A DNA stretch of 46,707 nt from Parashewanella hymeniacidonis (GTDB taxonomy: Bacteria; Pseudomonadota; Gammaproteobacteria; Enterobacterales; Shewanellaceae): contig NZ_JAFEUN010000021.1 of NCBI RefSeq assembly GCF_016900895.1, positions 1 to 46,707 on the forward strand, given 5' to 3'. Each line of letters begins with the position of its first letter. Positions within the stretch are counted from its first letter, which is position 1. The translations under genes and the position numbers were made by a program. Below the pieces are notes generated by a model. It searched no databases. It was not told the origin of the DNA and saw nothing but the letters and a program-made list of their open reading frames with translations. Of this stretch, positions 1 through 9,334 are shown piece by piece.

Positions 1-76
1 AAGGGAGCCTTTTTGTAGACTTATTGTGTGTCAGAACTAATAAGTACTATGAAATTGCTCCTTTCGCACTATATAT

Positions 77-656
77 TTAAGCTATCACACTGATAATTAA
101 TGATCTTTTAATAATATTCGTCGATCTAAAGGATCTACACCCATCTTCATTGAAAGAAGCTTTTGGTCCATTCATTGTGAATGCAAATACGCCATTGGGC
201 TTAAGGTGGTCATGTATGGTTTGAAAAATACTGAGCATATCTGATTTCTCTCCGAAGGGCAGAGACCATACTGAAAATACGAAATCATATTTTCCATTCA
301 TAGAAACATTCGAAAAGTCACCTTGTTGAAAAGAAAAATGACCAGGAAACCCTTTTGCTCTTTGTGACATAATTTTAAGTGGGCGGCTACTTGAGTCAAT
401 ACAACTGACATCCCAACCTTTTTCAATTAAAAATATCTTCATTACCTGAGCCACAACCTAGATCAAATGCTTTGGCGTTTCGATCAATATTACGGTTTTT
501 ATACTTTAATTTTTGGTAAGTTTCTTTGACTAGATAATAGGTACTTCCGTCAACACGACCATCAATATAGCTTCGCCATGAGTCGAAAGCGTATGCATGT
601 TGAATAGATAATAGCAGTTGGAAACTAAAGAGCGTTAGTAAGGTTTTATATTTCAT
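77..656 (-). pseudogene. Signal-peptide-bearing class I SAM methyltransferase, frameshifted
   Basis: The 5' part (656 to about 430) encodes a Sec-type signal peptide: a Lys-containing start, a hydrophobic core and a likely cleavage site after HAYA. It is followed by motif I, DLGCGSGNE, of the Rossmann-fold SAM methyltransferases. The reading frame then breaks in a run of five A on the + strand (429-433). Dropping one base joins it to GWDVSCIDSS and a post-I region (QGDFSNV, YDFVFSVWSLPF, LKPNGVFAFT), giving about 192 residues. The frameshift could be real decay, a homopolymer sequencing error or slippage. A signal peptide is odd for a SAM-dependent enzyme because SAM is cytoplasmic. The substrate cannot be told. 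The gene sits where clpX would be expected upstream of lon. Confidence 0.7.
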
Positions 657-780
657 TTTTTCTGCCTACAATGAAAAAGACAGAGCTAAAATAACCTGAT
701 ATAGATAGACAATACTTGAATACGAACGTTTAAAATTTAGTGAAACAATTCGTGTATAAAGTCTTTTTTCAATATTACTA

Positions 781-807
781 TTGAAACACTAAATTCAACC
801 CCAATAT
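781..807 (+). promoter_or_regulatory. Candidate sigma-32 (heat-shock) promoter of lon
   Basis: TTGAAA at 781-786, a 12-base spacer, then CCCCAATAT at 799-807 closely matches the sigma-32 consensus (CTTGAA, spacer, CCCCAT). It lies 38 bases before the lon start. Lon is a heat-shock gene in related bacteria. Read from the sequence, not tested. Confidence 0.6.
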
Positions 808-844
808 ACTCTTAATAACTCATTTCATCATACGGAATTGCAAT

Positions 845-3214
845 ATGACCCAAGAGAGTGAAGCGCATATCGAACTTCCCGTATTACCACTGCGAGATGT
901 GGTAGTTTACCCTCACATGGTTATTCCGTTGTTCATAGGCCGCGAAAAATCAATTCGTTGTCTAGAAGCAGCAATGGAACAGGATAAGCAGATTATCCTT
1001 GTTGCCCAGCGCGACGCCGATCTTGACGAACCAACCACAGATGACATTTTCGATGTTGGTACCGTTGCTTCAATTCTGCAACTGCTTAAATTACCCGACG
1101 GTACCGTAAAAGTATTGGTTGAAGGTGGAAAGCGTGCAGTAATTGAAAAGTTTACCCAAGAAGACGAGTACTTTGTTGCGGTAGCTGGCCATAAAGATTC
1201 TGGTGAGCTAGACAGCAAAGAAGAAGAAGTACTTGTACGGAGTGCCATTGGCCAATTTGAAGGTTACATCAAGCTGAATAAAAAGATTCCGCCTGAAGTA
1301 TTAACTTCACTTTCTGGTATCGAAGAAGCGGCTCGCCTAGCAGATACAATGGCTGCGCATATGCCGCTTAAGCTTGGCGATAAGCAGTCAGTGCTTGAGA
1401 TGTTCAATGTATCAGAGCGTCTTGAATATTTAATGAGCATGATGGAAGCAGAAATCGACTTACTACAAGTTGAAAAACGCATTCGTTCTCGTGTTAAAAA
1501 GCAGATGGAAAAGAGCCAGCGCGAGTATTATTTGAATGAGCAAATGAAAGCCATTCAAAAAGAGCTCGGTGACTTAGATGAAAGTCAAGACGAATTTGAA
1601 GTGCTTGGTAAGAAAGTTGAAGAGGCTCAAATGCCATCAGAAGCTAAAGATAAAACTTTAGCCGAGCTGAACAAATTAAAAATGATGTCACCGATGTCAG
1701 CAGAAGCGACAGTTGTTCGTAGCTATATTGATTGGATGACATCAGTACCTTGGAAGAAACGCTCAAAAATTAAGCGTGATCTCTCTAAAGCCGAAGAACT
1801 ATTAGACACTGATCATTATGGTCTAGAGAAAGTAAAAGAGCGCATTCTTGAGTATCTAGCGGTTCAAAGCCGAGTCAAATTATTGAAAGGCCCGATTTTG
1901 TGCTTAGTAGGACCTCCAGGTGTGGGTAAAACTTCGTTAGGCCAATCTATTGCCAAAGCGACAGGGCGTAAATATATACGTGTTGCTTTAGGTGGTATTC
2001 GTGACGAAGCAGAGATCCGGGGTCACAGAAGAACTTACATAGGCTCAATGCCGGGTAAGGTCATTCAGAAAATGGCAAAAGTTGGCGTTAAGAACCCATT
2101 ATTCTTGTTAGACGAAATCGACAAGATGAGTTCTGATATGCGAGGCGATCCTGCATCTGCATTACTAGAAGTGTTAGATCCTGAACAAAACGCAACATTC
2201 AACGACCATTACTTAGAAATCGATTACGACTTATCAGATGTTATGTTTGTCGCAACGTCTAACTCGATGGATATTCCTGGACCTTTATTGGACCGTATGG
2301 AAGTAATTCGTTTGTCTGGTTATACCGAGGACGAGAAGCTTAATATTGCTACGCAACACTTATTGCCTAAACAAATTGAACGCAATGGCTTAAAAGCGTC
2401 TGAAATTGAAGTAGATGAAAGTGCCGTTATCAGCATTATTCGTTACTACACTCGTGAAGCTGGTGTTCGTGCACTTGAACGTGAATTGTCTAAAGTTTGC
2501 CGTAAAGTAGTTAAGCAAATCTTGCTGGATAAGTCCGTTAAAAAAGTGAAAGTGGATGAAGGAAATATCAAGTCATTCCTTGGTGTCCAGCGCTTCGACT
2601 ACGGTAAGGCTGAGTCGAACAACCAAATTGGTCAGGTAACAGGCCTAGCCTACACTCAAGTTGGTGGTGATCTCTTGACCATCGAAGCAACATCGGTTCC
2701 TGGTAAAGGTAAGCTTTCTTACACAGGTTCACTTGGTGATGTTATGCAAGAGTCGATTCAGGCTGCAATGACGGTAGTACGTGCTCGTGCGGAAGAGTTA
2801 GGCATTAACCCAGATTTCCATGAAAAACGTGATATTCATGTTCATGTACCAGAAGGGGCGACACCGAAAGATGGTCCTTCAGCTGGTGCAGCAATGTGTA
2901 CTACATTAGTATCGAGTTTAACGGGTAACCCTGTGTGTGCCGATGTAGCAATGACTGGTGAAATTACTCTACGTGGTGAAGTTTTACCGATTGGTGGACT
3001 AAAAGAAAAGTTACTTGCAGCACATCGTGGTGGCATAAAACGAGTACTGATACCTAAAGAAAACGAACGTGATTTAGAAGAAATTCCACAAAATGTTGTG
3101 GCTGATTTGGAAATTCACCCAGTTCGTTGGGTAGACGAAGTACTTGAATTGGCGTTAGAAAGGCCAATTAAAGGCTTTGAAGTGGTCAAAAATCCAAAAA
3201 AAGCAAAAAAATAG
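845..3214 (+). CDS. lon: ATP-dependent protease Lon
   Basis: This is the cytoplasmic AAA+ serine protease that degrades misfolded and short-lived regulatory proteins. The N-terminal substrate-binding domain begins [21 protein letters not shown] long helical linker follows, then the AAA+ module with Walker [10 protein letters not shown] (about residues 356-364) and Walker [10 protein letters not shown]. The C-terminal protease domain has catalytic Ser679 in [11 protein letters not shown] and Lys722 in [14 protein letters not shown], the same numbering as the E. coli enzyme. At 789 residues it is full length. The start has only a weak GGA ribosome site (834-836), but the N-terminus aligns with the family. 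Downstream are hupB and ppiD, the usual order. The usual upstream clpP-clpX is absent here. Confidence 0.98.
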   Translation: MTQESEAHIELPVLPLRDVVVYPHMVIPLFIGREKSIRCLEAAMEQDKQIILVAQRDADLDEPTTDDIFDVGTVASILQLLKLPDGTVKVLVEGGKRAVIEKFTQEDEYFVAVAGHKDSGELDSKEEEVLVRSAIGQFEGYIKLNKKIPPEVLTSLSGIEEAARLADTMAAHMPLKLGDKQSVLEMFNVSERLEYLMSMMEAEIDLLQVEKRIRSRVKKQMEKSQREYYLNEQMKAIQKELGDLDESQDEFEVLGKKVEEAQMPSEAKDKTLAELNKLKMMSPMSAEATVVRSYIDWMTSVPWKKRSKIKRDLSKAEELLDTDHYGLEKVKERILEYLAVQSRVKLLKGPILCLVGPPGVGKTSLGQSIAKATGRKYIRVALGGIRDEAEIRGHRRTYIGSMPGKVIQKMAKVGVKNPLFLLDEIDKMSSDMRGDPASALLEVLDPEQNATFNDHYLEIDYDLSDVMFVATSNSMDIPGPLLDRMEVIRLSGYTEDEKLNIATQHLLPKQIERNGLKASEIEVDESAVISIIRYYTREAGVRALERELSKVCRKVVKQILLDKSVKKVKVDEGNIKSFLGVQRFDYGKAESNNQIGQVTGLAYTQVGGDLLTIEATSVPGKGKLSYTGSLGDVMQESIQAAMTVVRARAEELGINPDFHEKRDIHVHVPEGATPKDGPSAGAAMCTTLVSSLTGNPVCADVAMTGEITLRGEVLPIGGLKEKLLAAHRGGIKRVLIPKENERDLEEIPQNVVADLEIHPVRWVDEVLELALERPIKGFEVVKNPKKAKK

Positions 3215-3461
3215 TGTTATTTGCTTAAAAAACATGAAAAAAGGGCTTAACAAAACATAGACCTGTGGTAGCCTAGGGAAGTGGAGAATCAGCACCAAAA
3301 CCCGCGGAAGCGCTGGTGTAGAGCTAAATCAAATTATTTTTCATTGGTTTTAATAGTTAGCTTGAACTTTGGTTTTAAGCTTGTTATAAAAAGCCTCCGC
3401 AAGCCGCGTAAAGAGAAGGACTTGGTTGCGGTGCTAAAAATATTACATTCAAGGGGATGAC
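3215..3461 (+). promoter_or_regulatory. lon-hupB intergenic region with candidate hupB promoter
   Basis: A sigma-70-like promoter is visible: TTGAAC at 3362-3367, a 17-base spacer, then TATAAA at 3385-3390, about 70 bases before hupB. A strong ribosome site (AAGGGG, about 3451) precedes hupB. A weak hairpin with arms around GCACCA and TGGTGT lies near 3291-3320. No clear U-tailed lon terminator was seen, so read-through from lon is possible. Confidence 0.5.
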
Positions 3462-3734
3462 ATGAACAAATCTGAACTAATCGAGAAAATAGCGTCTGAT
3501 GCAGACATCACTAAAGCAGCTGCTGGCCGCGCATTAGACTCTTTCATCGCAGCTGTGACTGACACGCTAAAAAGCGGTGACAAAATTTCTCTAGTTGGTT
3601 TTGGTACTTTTGAAGTACGTGAGCGCGCTGCTCGTACTGGCCGTAACCCACAAACGGGTGCGGAAATCAAAATTGCAGCAGCTAAAGTGCCTGCATTCAA
3701 AGCTGGTAAAGCTCTGAAAGACGCTGTTAACTAA
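3462..3734 (+). CDS. hupB: DNA-binding protein HU-beta
   Basis: HU is a small nucleoid protein that binds and bends DNA without strong sequence preference. The 90-residue protein begins [20 protein letters not shown] and carries the HU/IHF signature ([20 protein letters not shown]), whose arm inserts into the minor groove. Length and position between lon and ppiD are both standard. The strong AAGGGG ribosome site and consensus-like promoter fit a highly expressed gene. Two hairpin terminators follow it, so it is probably transcribed alone. Confidence 0.98.
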   Translation: MNKSELIEKIASDADITKAAAGRALDSFIAAVTDTLKSGDKISLVGFGTFEVRERAARTGRNPQTGAEIKIAAAKVPAFKAGKALKDAVN

Positions 3735-3768
3735 GAACAGTTTGTAGCCTTTATAGGTTCACGTGTTT

Positions 3769-3793
3769 AAGCACTGCGTCGCAGTGCTTTTTA
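3769..3793 (+). terminator. Rho-independent terminator of hupB (first)
   Basis: Perfect stem AAGCACTGC/GCAGTGCTT with loop GTC, followed by a T run, 35 bases after the hupB stop. Confidence 0.85.
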
Positions 3794-3830
3794 CGAGAAG
3801 GGCTCTGGAGTTTACTCCAAACACCGACTT

Positions 3831-3857
3831 AAGGCGCACATTTGTTGCGCCTTTTTA
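3831..3857 (+). terminator. Second terminator after hupB
   Basis: Stem AAGGCGCA/TGCGCCTT with a short loop and a T run. It lies before the ppiD start region and insulates ppiD from hupB transcription. Confidence 0.8.
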
Positions 3858-3928
3858 TTTGAGATCTAGAAAAGCAAATGTAACGCTCAGCTGCTTGTTC
3901 TAGTTTAACGCAAAAAGCGAGAAATCTG

Positions 3929-5815
3929 ATGTTAGAAAAGATTCGTGATGGTTCACAAAGCTGGGTTGCTAAAAGCATCTTGGTTCTTGTGATCTTATCT
4001 TTCGCCTTTGCTGGTATTAGTAGTTACCTAGGTTCGTCAACAGCTGTGCCTGCTGCGACAGTTAACGGCGAAGATATCAGTAAAGCAGAGCTTGAACAGG
4101 CTTATCAAAGTGAGCGTAATCGCTTACAACAGCAGTTAGGAGAAATGTTCGATACTCTGTCTGCTAATGATGGTTATCTGCAAACAGTTAGACAACAAGT
4201 ATTAGATCGCCTAGTCGCTCAAAAACTTGTAGATCAAGCGGCTAAAAAGTTAGGCCTTACGGTTTCTGACGAGCAAGTAAAGAAAGCTATTTTCACTGAG
4301 CCAGCATTCCAAACCGATGGTAAATTTGACAATGATCGCTACCAAGCGTTGCTTCGTCAATTAGGTTACCAGCCAGTTGCTTTCAGAAACACGATGCGTA
4401 ACGACATGACTCGTCGTCAACTCATCGAAGGTACTTTAGGCAGTGAGTTCGCCCTGAAAGGTGAAGCTAAACAAATTGCAGAGTTACAAGGCCAAAGCCG
4501 AGACATTAAATATGCAATTGTTAATGCAGAGCCATTTAAAGCTGATATCAAGGTTTCTGACGAACAAGCAAAAGAATATTATGACACTCATCAAGATCAG
4601 TTCATTCGACCTGAAATGATCAGTGTTAATTACGTTGAGCTTAATTCTTCGGATTTAGCTAAAAATGTTCATGTAACTGATGCTGATGCACAAGCTTACT
4701 ATGATGAACATAAAGCTGAGTATCAGTCTCAAGAGAAACGCTTGCCAGCTCATATCTTGGTTCAATTTGGTGATGATAAAGCAAAAGCTAAAGCCAAAAT
4801 TGAAGAAATTAAGAAAGAATTAGATAACGGTGCTGATTTTGCTAAATTGGCTGAAAAAGATTCAGAAGATACGTTTTCAGCTAAAGAAGGCGGTAAGCTA
4901 GATTGGTATGAACATGGCGTTATGGATCCAGCATTCGACAAAGCGATGTTTGAGCTGAAGAAAGGTCAAGTTTCAGACGTTGTCGAAAGTGAGTTTGGCT
5001 TTCACTTGATCAAATTGTTAGATGTTCAGCCTTCGACGACGATTGAGTTTGCTAAAGTTAAGCAAGAAATCATTCAAGATCTTAAGAAGAAGCAAGCTGA
5101 TGAAGAATATTACGAGCAGAAAGAACAGTTAGCAAATACCAGTTACGAGCAACCAGACTCTCTTACTGATACAGCTAAAGCGGTTGGTGGTGAAGTTAAG
5201 CACACTGCATTGTTCTCTCGCAATACAGTTCCTGCCGAGCTAAGTAACCCTGAAGTTATCAAAGCTGCGTTTTCTGACCAAGTATTGCAAGATGGTATGA
5301 ACAGTGAAGTTGTTGATATTGATGACAGCCATTCAGTTGTACTTCGTGTCAATGAGCATAAAGTAGCAGGTACAAAGACTTTTGATGAAGTTAAATCTGA
5401 TATCGTTGCTCGAATTGCACAAGAAAAAGCGAATGAAAAAGCGGAAGCTAAAGCAAAAGAGTTTGCTGCAAGTATCAAAGCTGACAAGTCTGAAGTTGAA
5501 TTAACAGCGAAATCAAAACTTCATCGCTTTGACCGTGAGCTTAATTCTGCAATCGTCACTAAAGCATTCCAAATGCCAGCGCCAAAAGGCGTTCCTTCAG
5601 TTGATACTGTTGGTCTTGCTGACGGTTTTGCTGTAGTTGTACTAGATAAAGTGAATGCAGCTGAAGGTATTGATGACAATGTAATTGCTTCTCTACAGCA
5701 GCAGTTAGTTAATCAATACAGTAACCAAGATTACACTTCACTTGTTGCTTACTTAAAAGCACACGCTGAAATTAAGTATTCGACAGATTTAGATGAAGAG
5801 ACTGGCTTACAGTAA
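3929..5815 (+). CDS. ppiD: Periplasmic folding chaperone PpiD (SurA-like, parvulin domain)
   Basis: PpiD is an inner-membrane-anchored chaperone that works at the periplasmic exit of the SecYEG translocon. The protein begins MLEKIRDGSQSWVAKSILVL, with a single membrane segment at about residues 15-33 and the bulk in the periplasm. A SurA_N-like helical domain follows (VNGEDISKAELEQAYQSERN). One parvulin domain lies at about residues 270-365 (LPAHILVQFGDD, GKLDWYEHGVMDPAFDKAMF, FGFHLIKLLDVQ). It is 628 residues long, close to the 623 of E. coli. Whether the parvulin domain is catalytically active cannot be judged, since it is often inactive in PpiD. The gene follows hupB as in relatives. Confidence 0.96.
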   Translation: MLEKIRDGSQSWVAKSILVLVILSFAFAGISSYLGSSTAVPAATVNGEDISKAELEQAYQSERNRLQQQLGEMFDTLSANDGYLQTVRQQVLDRLVAQKLVDQAAKKLGLTVSDEQVKKAIFTEPAFQTDGKFDNDRYQALLRQLGYQPVAFRNTMRNDMTRRQLIEGTLGSEFALKGEAKQIAELQGQSRDIKYAIVNAEPFKADIKVSDEQAKEYYDTHQDQFIRPEMISVNYVELNSSDLAKNVHVTDADAQAYYDEHKAEYQSQEKRLPAHILVQFGDDKAKAKAKIEEIKKELDNGADFAKLAEKDSEDTFSAKEGGKLDWYEHGVMDPAFDKAMFELKKGQVSDVVESEFGFHLIKLLDVQPSTTIEFAKVKQEIIQDLKKKQADEEYYEQKEQLANTSYEQPDSLTDTAKAVGGEVKHTALFSRNTVPAELSNPEVIKAAFSDQVLQDGMNSEVVDIDDSHSVVLRVNEHKVAGTKTFDEVKSDIVARIAQEKANEKAEAKAKEFAASIKADKSEVELTAKSKLHRFDRELNSAIVTKAFQMPAPKGVPSVDTVGLADGFAVVVLDKVNAAEGIDDNVIASLQQQLVNQYSNQDYTSLVAYLKAHAEIKYSTDLDEETGLQ

Positions 5816-5830
5816 GCTAACGTCTTGACG

Positions 5831-5860
5831 AAAAAATGCCAGTCACTGACTGGCATTTTT
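5831..5860 (+). terminator. Terminator of ppiD
   Basis: Long perfect stem (AATGCCAGTCA with TGACTGGCATT) with A-rich and T-rich flanks, so it may act in both directions, also for the convergent GGDEF-like gene. Confidence 0.88.
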
Positions 5861-5914
5861 ATGACTGTTGATGATATTAACTTAACGACAAGATTTTATT
5901 CAGACCTAGAAATT

Positions 5915-6424
5915 TTATTCCCAGTATATGATGTCTAGATGTTGCCCCGTTTTTTTACACAGTTTTGATGCCGCATTTTCAACTTTTTCAATAAGACCAT
6001 CAGAAGATTTAGTCGAAGTCGGTAAGCAATGTCCAGCTGCGATTCGACAATCAAACCTTTGATGAAAAAGAGTATTGGCTTCATCTTTCTCTTCTTCAAT
6101 AGCATCTTTAAGTCTTGTAAGCACAGCTTTCATACCGTAGTCATCAACTGCAAATATTCCGATAGTGAATATGCCTCGGTCATTTCTTGCGATAAGATCA
6201 TCTTGTCTAACCAGCTTTTGTTTCAACTTTTTAGAAAATGATTGAAGAACAGGTTTCGGGTTAGCGGTTTCATCTAAGACGGGGCAGACGTATAAGATCG
6301 CTAAACCTTGCTGTTTGGATAAGTGCTTTTGCCATTGTCGATTAAACGTCTCGACAAAATAGGTTTGGTTATAAACACCTGTATCAGGGTCTTTATAACT
6401 CGGTTTTCTCCATGAGTACAACAT
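5915..6424 (-). CDS. Degenerate GGDEF-domain protein
   Basis: This 169-residue protein is almost entirely one GGDEF-like domain. The N-terminal hallmark is present as DPDTGVYN (residues 12-19, family form DxLTGLxN). The stretch before the active site is kept (RQDDLIARN), but the GGDEF signature is replaced by NDRGIF (about residues 81-86), so diguanylate cyclase activity is very unlikely. No sensory or membrane domain precedes it. It may bind nucleotide or protein as a non-catalytic c-di-GMP-type module, which is inference. Transcription is convergent with ppiD. The start ATG is preceded by GGAGT (about 6430). Confidence 0.7.
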   Translation of the reverse strand: MLYSWRKPSYKDPDTGVYNQTYFVETFNRQWQKHLSKQQGLAILYVCPVLDETANPKPVLQSFSKKLKQKLVRQDDLIARNDRGIFTIGIFAVDDYGMKAVLTRLKDAIEEEKDEANTLFHQRFDCRIAAGHCLPTSTKSSDGLIEKVENAASKLCKKTGQHLDIIYWE

Positions 6425-6876
6425 GCTTTACTCCTACAAAAGCACTCAAATAACCAGTACAATCTTATGTTTGTGATTTGTCACCGAGTTAAAGTATAGA
6501 TGACAATTTTGAAAAATCATCTGTAGACCCTGATATAACAGCATTTACCCTAGGGTCTGCTTATCTTTCAGGATTGAGTTTTGTGCTATTTTAGCGTTTA
6601 TCTACTCAAGGCGTGAGAAGTGAAGTTTAGCCACCTAAGTGAAGTGCTCACAACATAGAACAGTGGACGCTAAAAAGCATCGAAGACAGCGTAGATTGGT
6701 TGTTGCTACAGCGTTATCGCTTGCTTATTTGGAAACGAAGTAACGACAGATTTGTATGTCGGTAATAACCAAATCACACAAGCTCCGCCTTGTATAAAAA
6801 ACAATTTATCGCTGCAAAAATAATCACGAAAGATAAACAGACCCTATTCTGCTTGTTTAAAAATAAGGATAAAATA
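6425..6876. other. 452-base gene-free region with nested inverted repeats
   Basis: No convincing ORF is present. The region holds AGATGA/TCATCT arms near 6498-6523, AGACCCT (6525-6531) paired with AGGGTCT (6552-6558), TTTTAGCGT (6589-6597) paired with ACGCTAAAA (6667-6675), and inside this GTGAG (6613-6617) paired with CTCAC (6647-6651). A further loose pairing is TTGGTTGTTG (about 6694) with the TAATAACCA region near 6764-6772. It could be a dispersed repeat, a structured RNA or the leader of the DUF885 gene. No known RNA family was recognised. Confidence 0.45.
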
Positions 6877-8703
6877 ATGAAAAAGTCGCTACTAATGATC
6901 GCAATGAGTGCAGCACTTTCGCTGACAGGTTGTGATGATTCGGCTGCACCAGAATCAAAAACGAGTAAACCTGCAGCTAAGGAATCTACTGTTTCGATGA
7001 AAGAACGGGCGGACATTAGATATTTGAAATTGGTTGACCAATTTTTTAATGATCAAATTAAGCTCAACCCTTTAATGGCCACGTTTGTAGGTGTTAATGA
7101 TTACAATGATCAATTTGGTGGCGATTTAACAGAAGAATATTTGAAAGCTCGCCACAATTTGAATCAATCATACTTAGATAAAGTACGTAAGATTAACCGC
7201 AAAGACTTATCACCATCATTACAGTTTAGCTATGACCTGTTTGCCTATGACCGAAATATGGAGCTGATTGGTGAAAAGTATCCAGATCGTTGGTTACCGA
7301 TGAACCAGTTCTATAATACAGTGATCACTATGGTACAGTTGGGTACAGGTGAAAGTGCTCAGCCATTTAAAACCGTAAAAGACTACGAAAACTGGCTATC
7401 TCGTTTAACCGGGTTCATTCAGTGGACTAAACTAGCTCAACAACGTATGGATGAGGGGATTGAAAGTAAAGTTGTTTTACCTCGAGTACTCGTTGAAAAA
7501 ATCATTCCTCAACTGCAATCACAGCTCGTTGAAAAGCCGGAAGAAAGTATTTTCTATTCCCCTGTCAACAATTTCCCTGAAACTTTCTCTGATGCGGATA
7601 AAGCAGCATTAACCGCTAAATACAAGGCTATGATTTCAGATGAGTTGCTGCCAGCAATATCGAGTTTGAAAGGTTACTTTGAGACGACATATTTGCCTAA
7701 GTCTCGTGCAACTCATGGTTGGTGGGGACTCCCAAATGGTAAAGCATGGTACCAACATTATGCGAATCATCACACTACGACGAAAATGCCAGTTGATGAG
7801 ATACATGAAATTGGATTAAGTGAAGTTTCTCGTATTTTATCGGAAATGGATAAAGTTCGTGAGCAAGTTGGATTCAAAGGTGATCTTAAAGCGTTCTTTG
7901 CCTCTTTGTCTTCTGAGCCTCAATACTTCTTTGAAGATCGTCAAGGTTTGGTTGATGGCTATATGGACTTAAAAACTAAGATCAATAAAGAGCTGCCTAA
8001 ATACTTTAATATCATGCCCGTTGCGGACTATATTGTTAAACCAGTTGAAGCTTTTCGTGAAAAGTCAGCAGCAGGTGCTTCATATCAATCACCAGCAGTT
8101 GATGGATCTCGCCCAGGTATTTTCTATATTAATACCTATAACCTAAAGGCACAGCCTAAGTGGGGCATGACGACGCTGTCTTTACATGAGGCTGCACCGG
8201 GTCACCATTTCCAAATTGCGATTAAACAGGAGTTAAAAGGCGTTCCACAGTTCCAGCGTTTTAGTGGTTACACTGCATTTGAAGAAGGTTGGGCGCTATA
8301 TGCTGAATACTTAGGTATCGAAATGGGACTCTTTACAGACCCTTATCAGTACTTTGGTAAGCTGTCTGATGAAATGCTTCGTGCTATGCGTTTAGTTGTG
8401 GATACAGGACTTCATGCTAAAGGGTGGAGTCGTGAACAAGCCATTCAATACATGAAAGATAACTCACCAATGGCTGAGTCTGACATTGTTGCTGAAGTAG
8501 AGCGTTACATGGCAATTCCGGGTCAGGCACTTTCTTATAAAATCGGTCAATTAAAGATAATCGAATTGCGTGAAAAAGCTCAAAAGGCGCTTGGCGATAA
8601 ATTTAATCTTAAAGACTTTCATGATCAGATTTTAACAACAGGTTCATTACCTATGGCTGTTATGGAACAAAAGATTGACCATTGGATTGCTTCTCAGAAA
8701 TAA
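6877..8703 (+). CDS. DUF885 family lipoprotein, probable metallopeptidase
   Basis: The start is placed at 6877 because it gives a clean lipoprotein signal peptide, MKKSLLMIAMSAALSLTGC, with lipobox LTGC and an upstream AAGGAT site. A longer in-frame extension from 6790 lacks these. The mature protein is about 590 residues and has the DUF885 hallmark HEAAPGHHF (His437, Glu438, His443 and His444), which resembles a zinc-peptidase HExxx motif, plus EEGWALYAEYLG further on. Members are annotated as DUF885 proteins or presumed M-type peptidases. The substrate is unknown. The lipoprotein signal predicts membrane anchoring in the envelope. The gene ends at its own terminator and is likely monocistronic. 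Confidence 0.9.
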   Translation: MKKSLLMIAMSAALSLTGCDDSAAPESKTSKPAAKESTVSMKERADIRYLKLVDQFFNDQIKLNPLMATFVGVNDYNDQFGGDLTEEYLKARHNLNQSYLDKVRKINRKDLSPSLQFSYDLFAYDRNMELIGEKYPDRWLPMNQFYNTVITMVQLGTGESAQPFKTVKDYENWLSRLTGFIQWTKLAQQRMDEGIESKVVLPRVLVEKIIPQLQSQLVEKPEESIFYSPVNNFPETFSDADKAALTAKYKAMISDELLPAISSLKGYFETTYLPKSRATHGWWGLPNGKAWYQHYANHHTTTKMPVDEIHEIGLSEVSRILSEMDKVREQVGFKGDLKAFFASLSSEPQYFFEDRQGLVDGYMDLKTKINKELPKYFNIMPVADYIVKPVEAFREKSAAGASYQSPAVDGSRPGIFYINTYNLKAQPKWGMTTLSLHEAAPGHHFQIAIKQELKGVPQFQRFSGYTAFEEGWALYAEYLGIEMGLFTDPYQYFGKLSDEMLRAMRLVVDTGLHAKGWSREQAIQYMKDNSPMAESDIVAEVERYMAIPGQALSYKIGQLKIIELREKAQKALGDKFNLKDFHDQILTTGSLPMAVMEQKIDHWIASQK

Positions 8704-8722
8704 TCAATGAGTTAACAAAGAT

Positions 8723-8747
8723 AAGGTGACCGTTGGTCGCCTTTTTT
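8723..8747 (+). terminator. Terminator of the DUF885 gene
   Basis: Stem AAGGTGACC/GGTCGCCTT with one G-T pair, loop GTT, then six T. It covers the alternative GTG at 8726, arguing against that start for the next gene. Confidence 0.85.
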
Positions 8748-8761
8748 ATCCAAGGAAGAAA

Positions 8762-9292
8762 ATGATAAACCTAGAAACCGAAAATCTTACTTTACGTTCA
8801 CTTTCAGACTCTGACTGGCCGCTATTTCTTGAAATGAATTCAAGTGTGGATGTATGTCGATTCATTAGACCCCCTCAAGCAGAAGATGAAACCCGACAAA
8901 CGTTCGAGCAGAGAAAGAAACCGTGGGACTTCGATCTTAATGAGTGGTTGGCGTTAGTGTTAGAAGATCGAGATGGTAATTTTGTTGGTTATTCAGGTTT
9001 TCGATGCATTGATGAAGAATATAAGGATGCGGAAGTTGGATATATGATGCACCCAAGTGCTCAGGGGAAAGGTTTTGCGACAGAAGCACTGCAAACAATT
9101 ACTCAGTGGGGCATTCATAAGTATGGCATCCGAAAGTTCATTGCTTATTGCGATGTTGAAAACATCGGTTCGCAACGGGTACTGCAGAAGACGGGTTTTT
9201 GCCAAGAAGGGGTGTTGAGAGAGCACGTACAAAATGGTGAACGTTGGGTTGATGATTGCGTTTTTGGTTTATTGAGTCGTGAAATCAAGTGA
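8762..9292 (+). CDS. GNAT family N-acetyltransferase (RimJ/RimL type)
   Basis: Acetyl-CoA dependent transferase of the Acetyltransf_3 type. It begins MINLETENLTLRSLSDSDWP, typical of RimJ/RimL-like members. It contains the acetyl-CoA loop region AEVGYMMHPSAQGKGFATEA (Q/RxxGxG/A pattern as QGKGFA) and the C-terminal NIGSQRVLQKTGFCQEGVLR. At 176 residues it is usual length. ATG 8762 is chosen over GTG 8726 because it follows AAGGAAG at the right distance and lies after the upstream terminator. The acceptor (ribosomal protein N-terminus, antibiotic or other) cannot be told. Confidence 0.9.
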   Translation: MINLETENLTLRSLSDSDWPLFLEMNSSVDVCRFIRPPQAEDETRQTFEQRKKPWDFDLNEWLALVLEDRDGNFVGYSGFRCIDEEYKDAEVGYMMHPSAQGKGFATEALQTITQWGIHKYGIRKFIAYCDVENIGSQRVLQKTGFCQEGVLREHVQNGERWVDDCVFGLLSREIK

Positions 9293-9334
9293 ATGAAGGT
9301 ATAATCCTGTTTTCGGTTTTTTATAGCGTAAACT

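Noticed and set aside
1-68. AAGGGAGC and GCTCCTTT as a terminator of the methyltransferase pseudogene
   Set aside because: The arms are separated by over 40 bases and have one mismatch, so it is not convincing.
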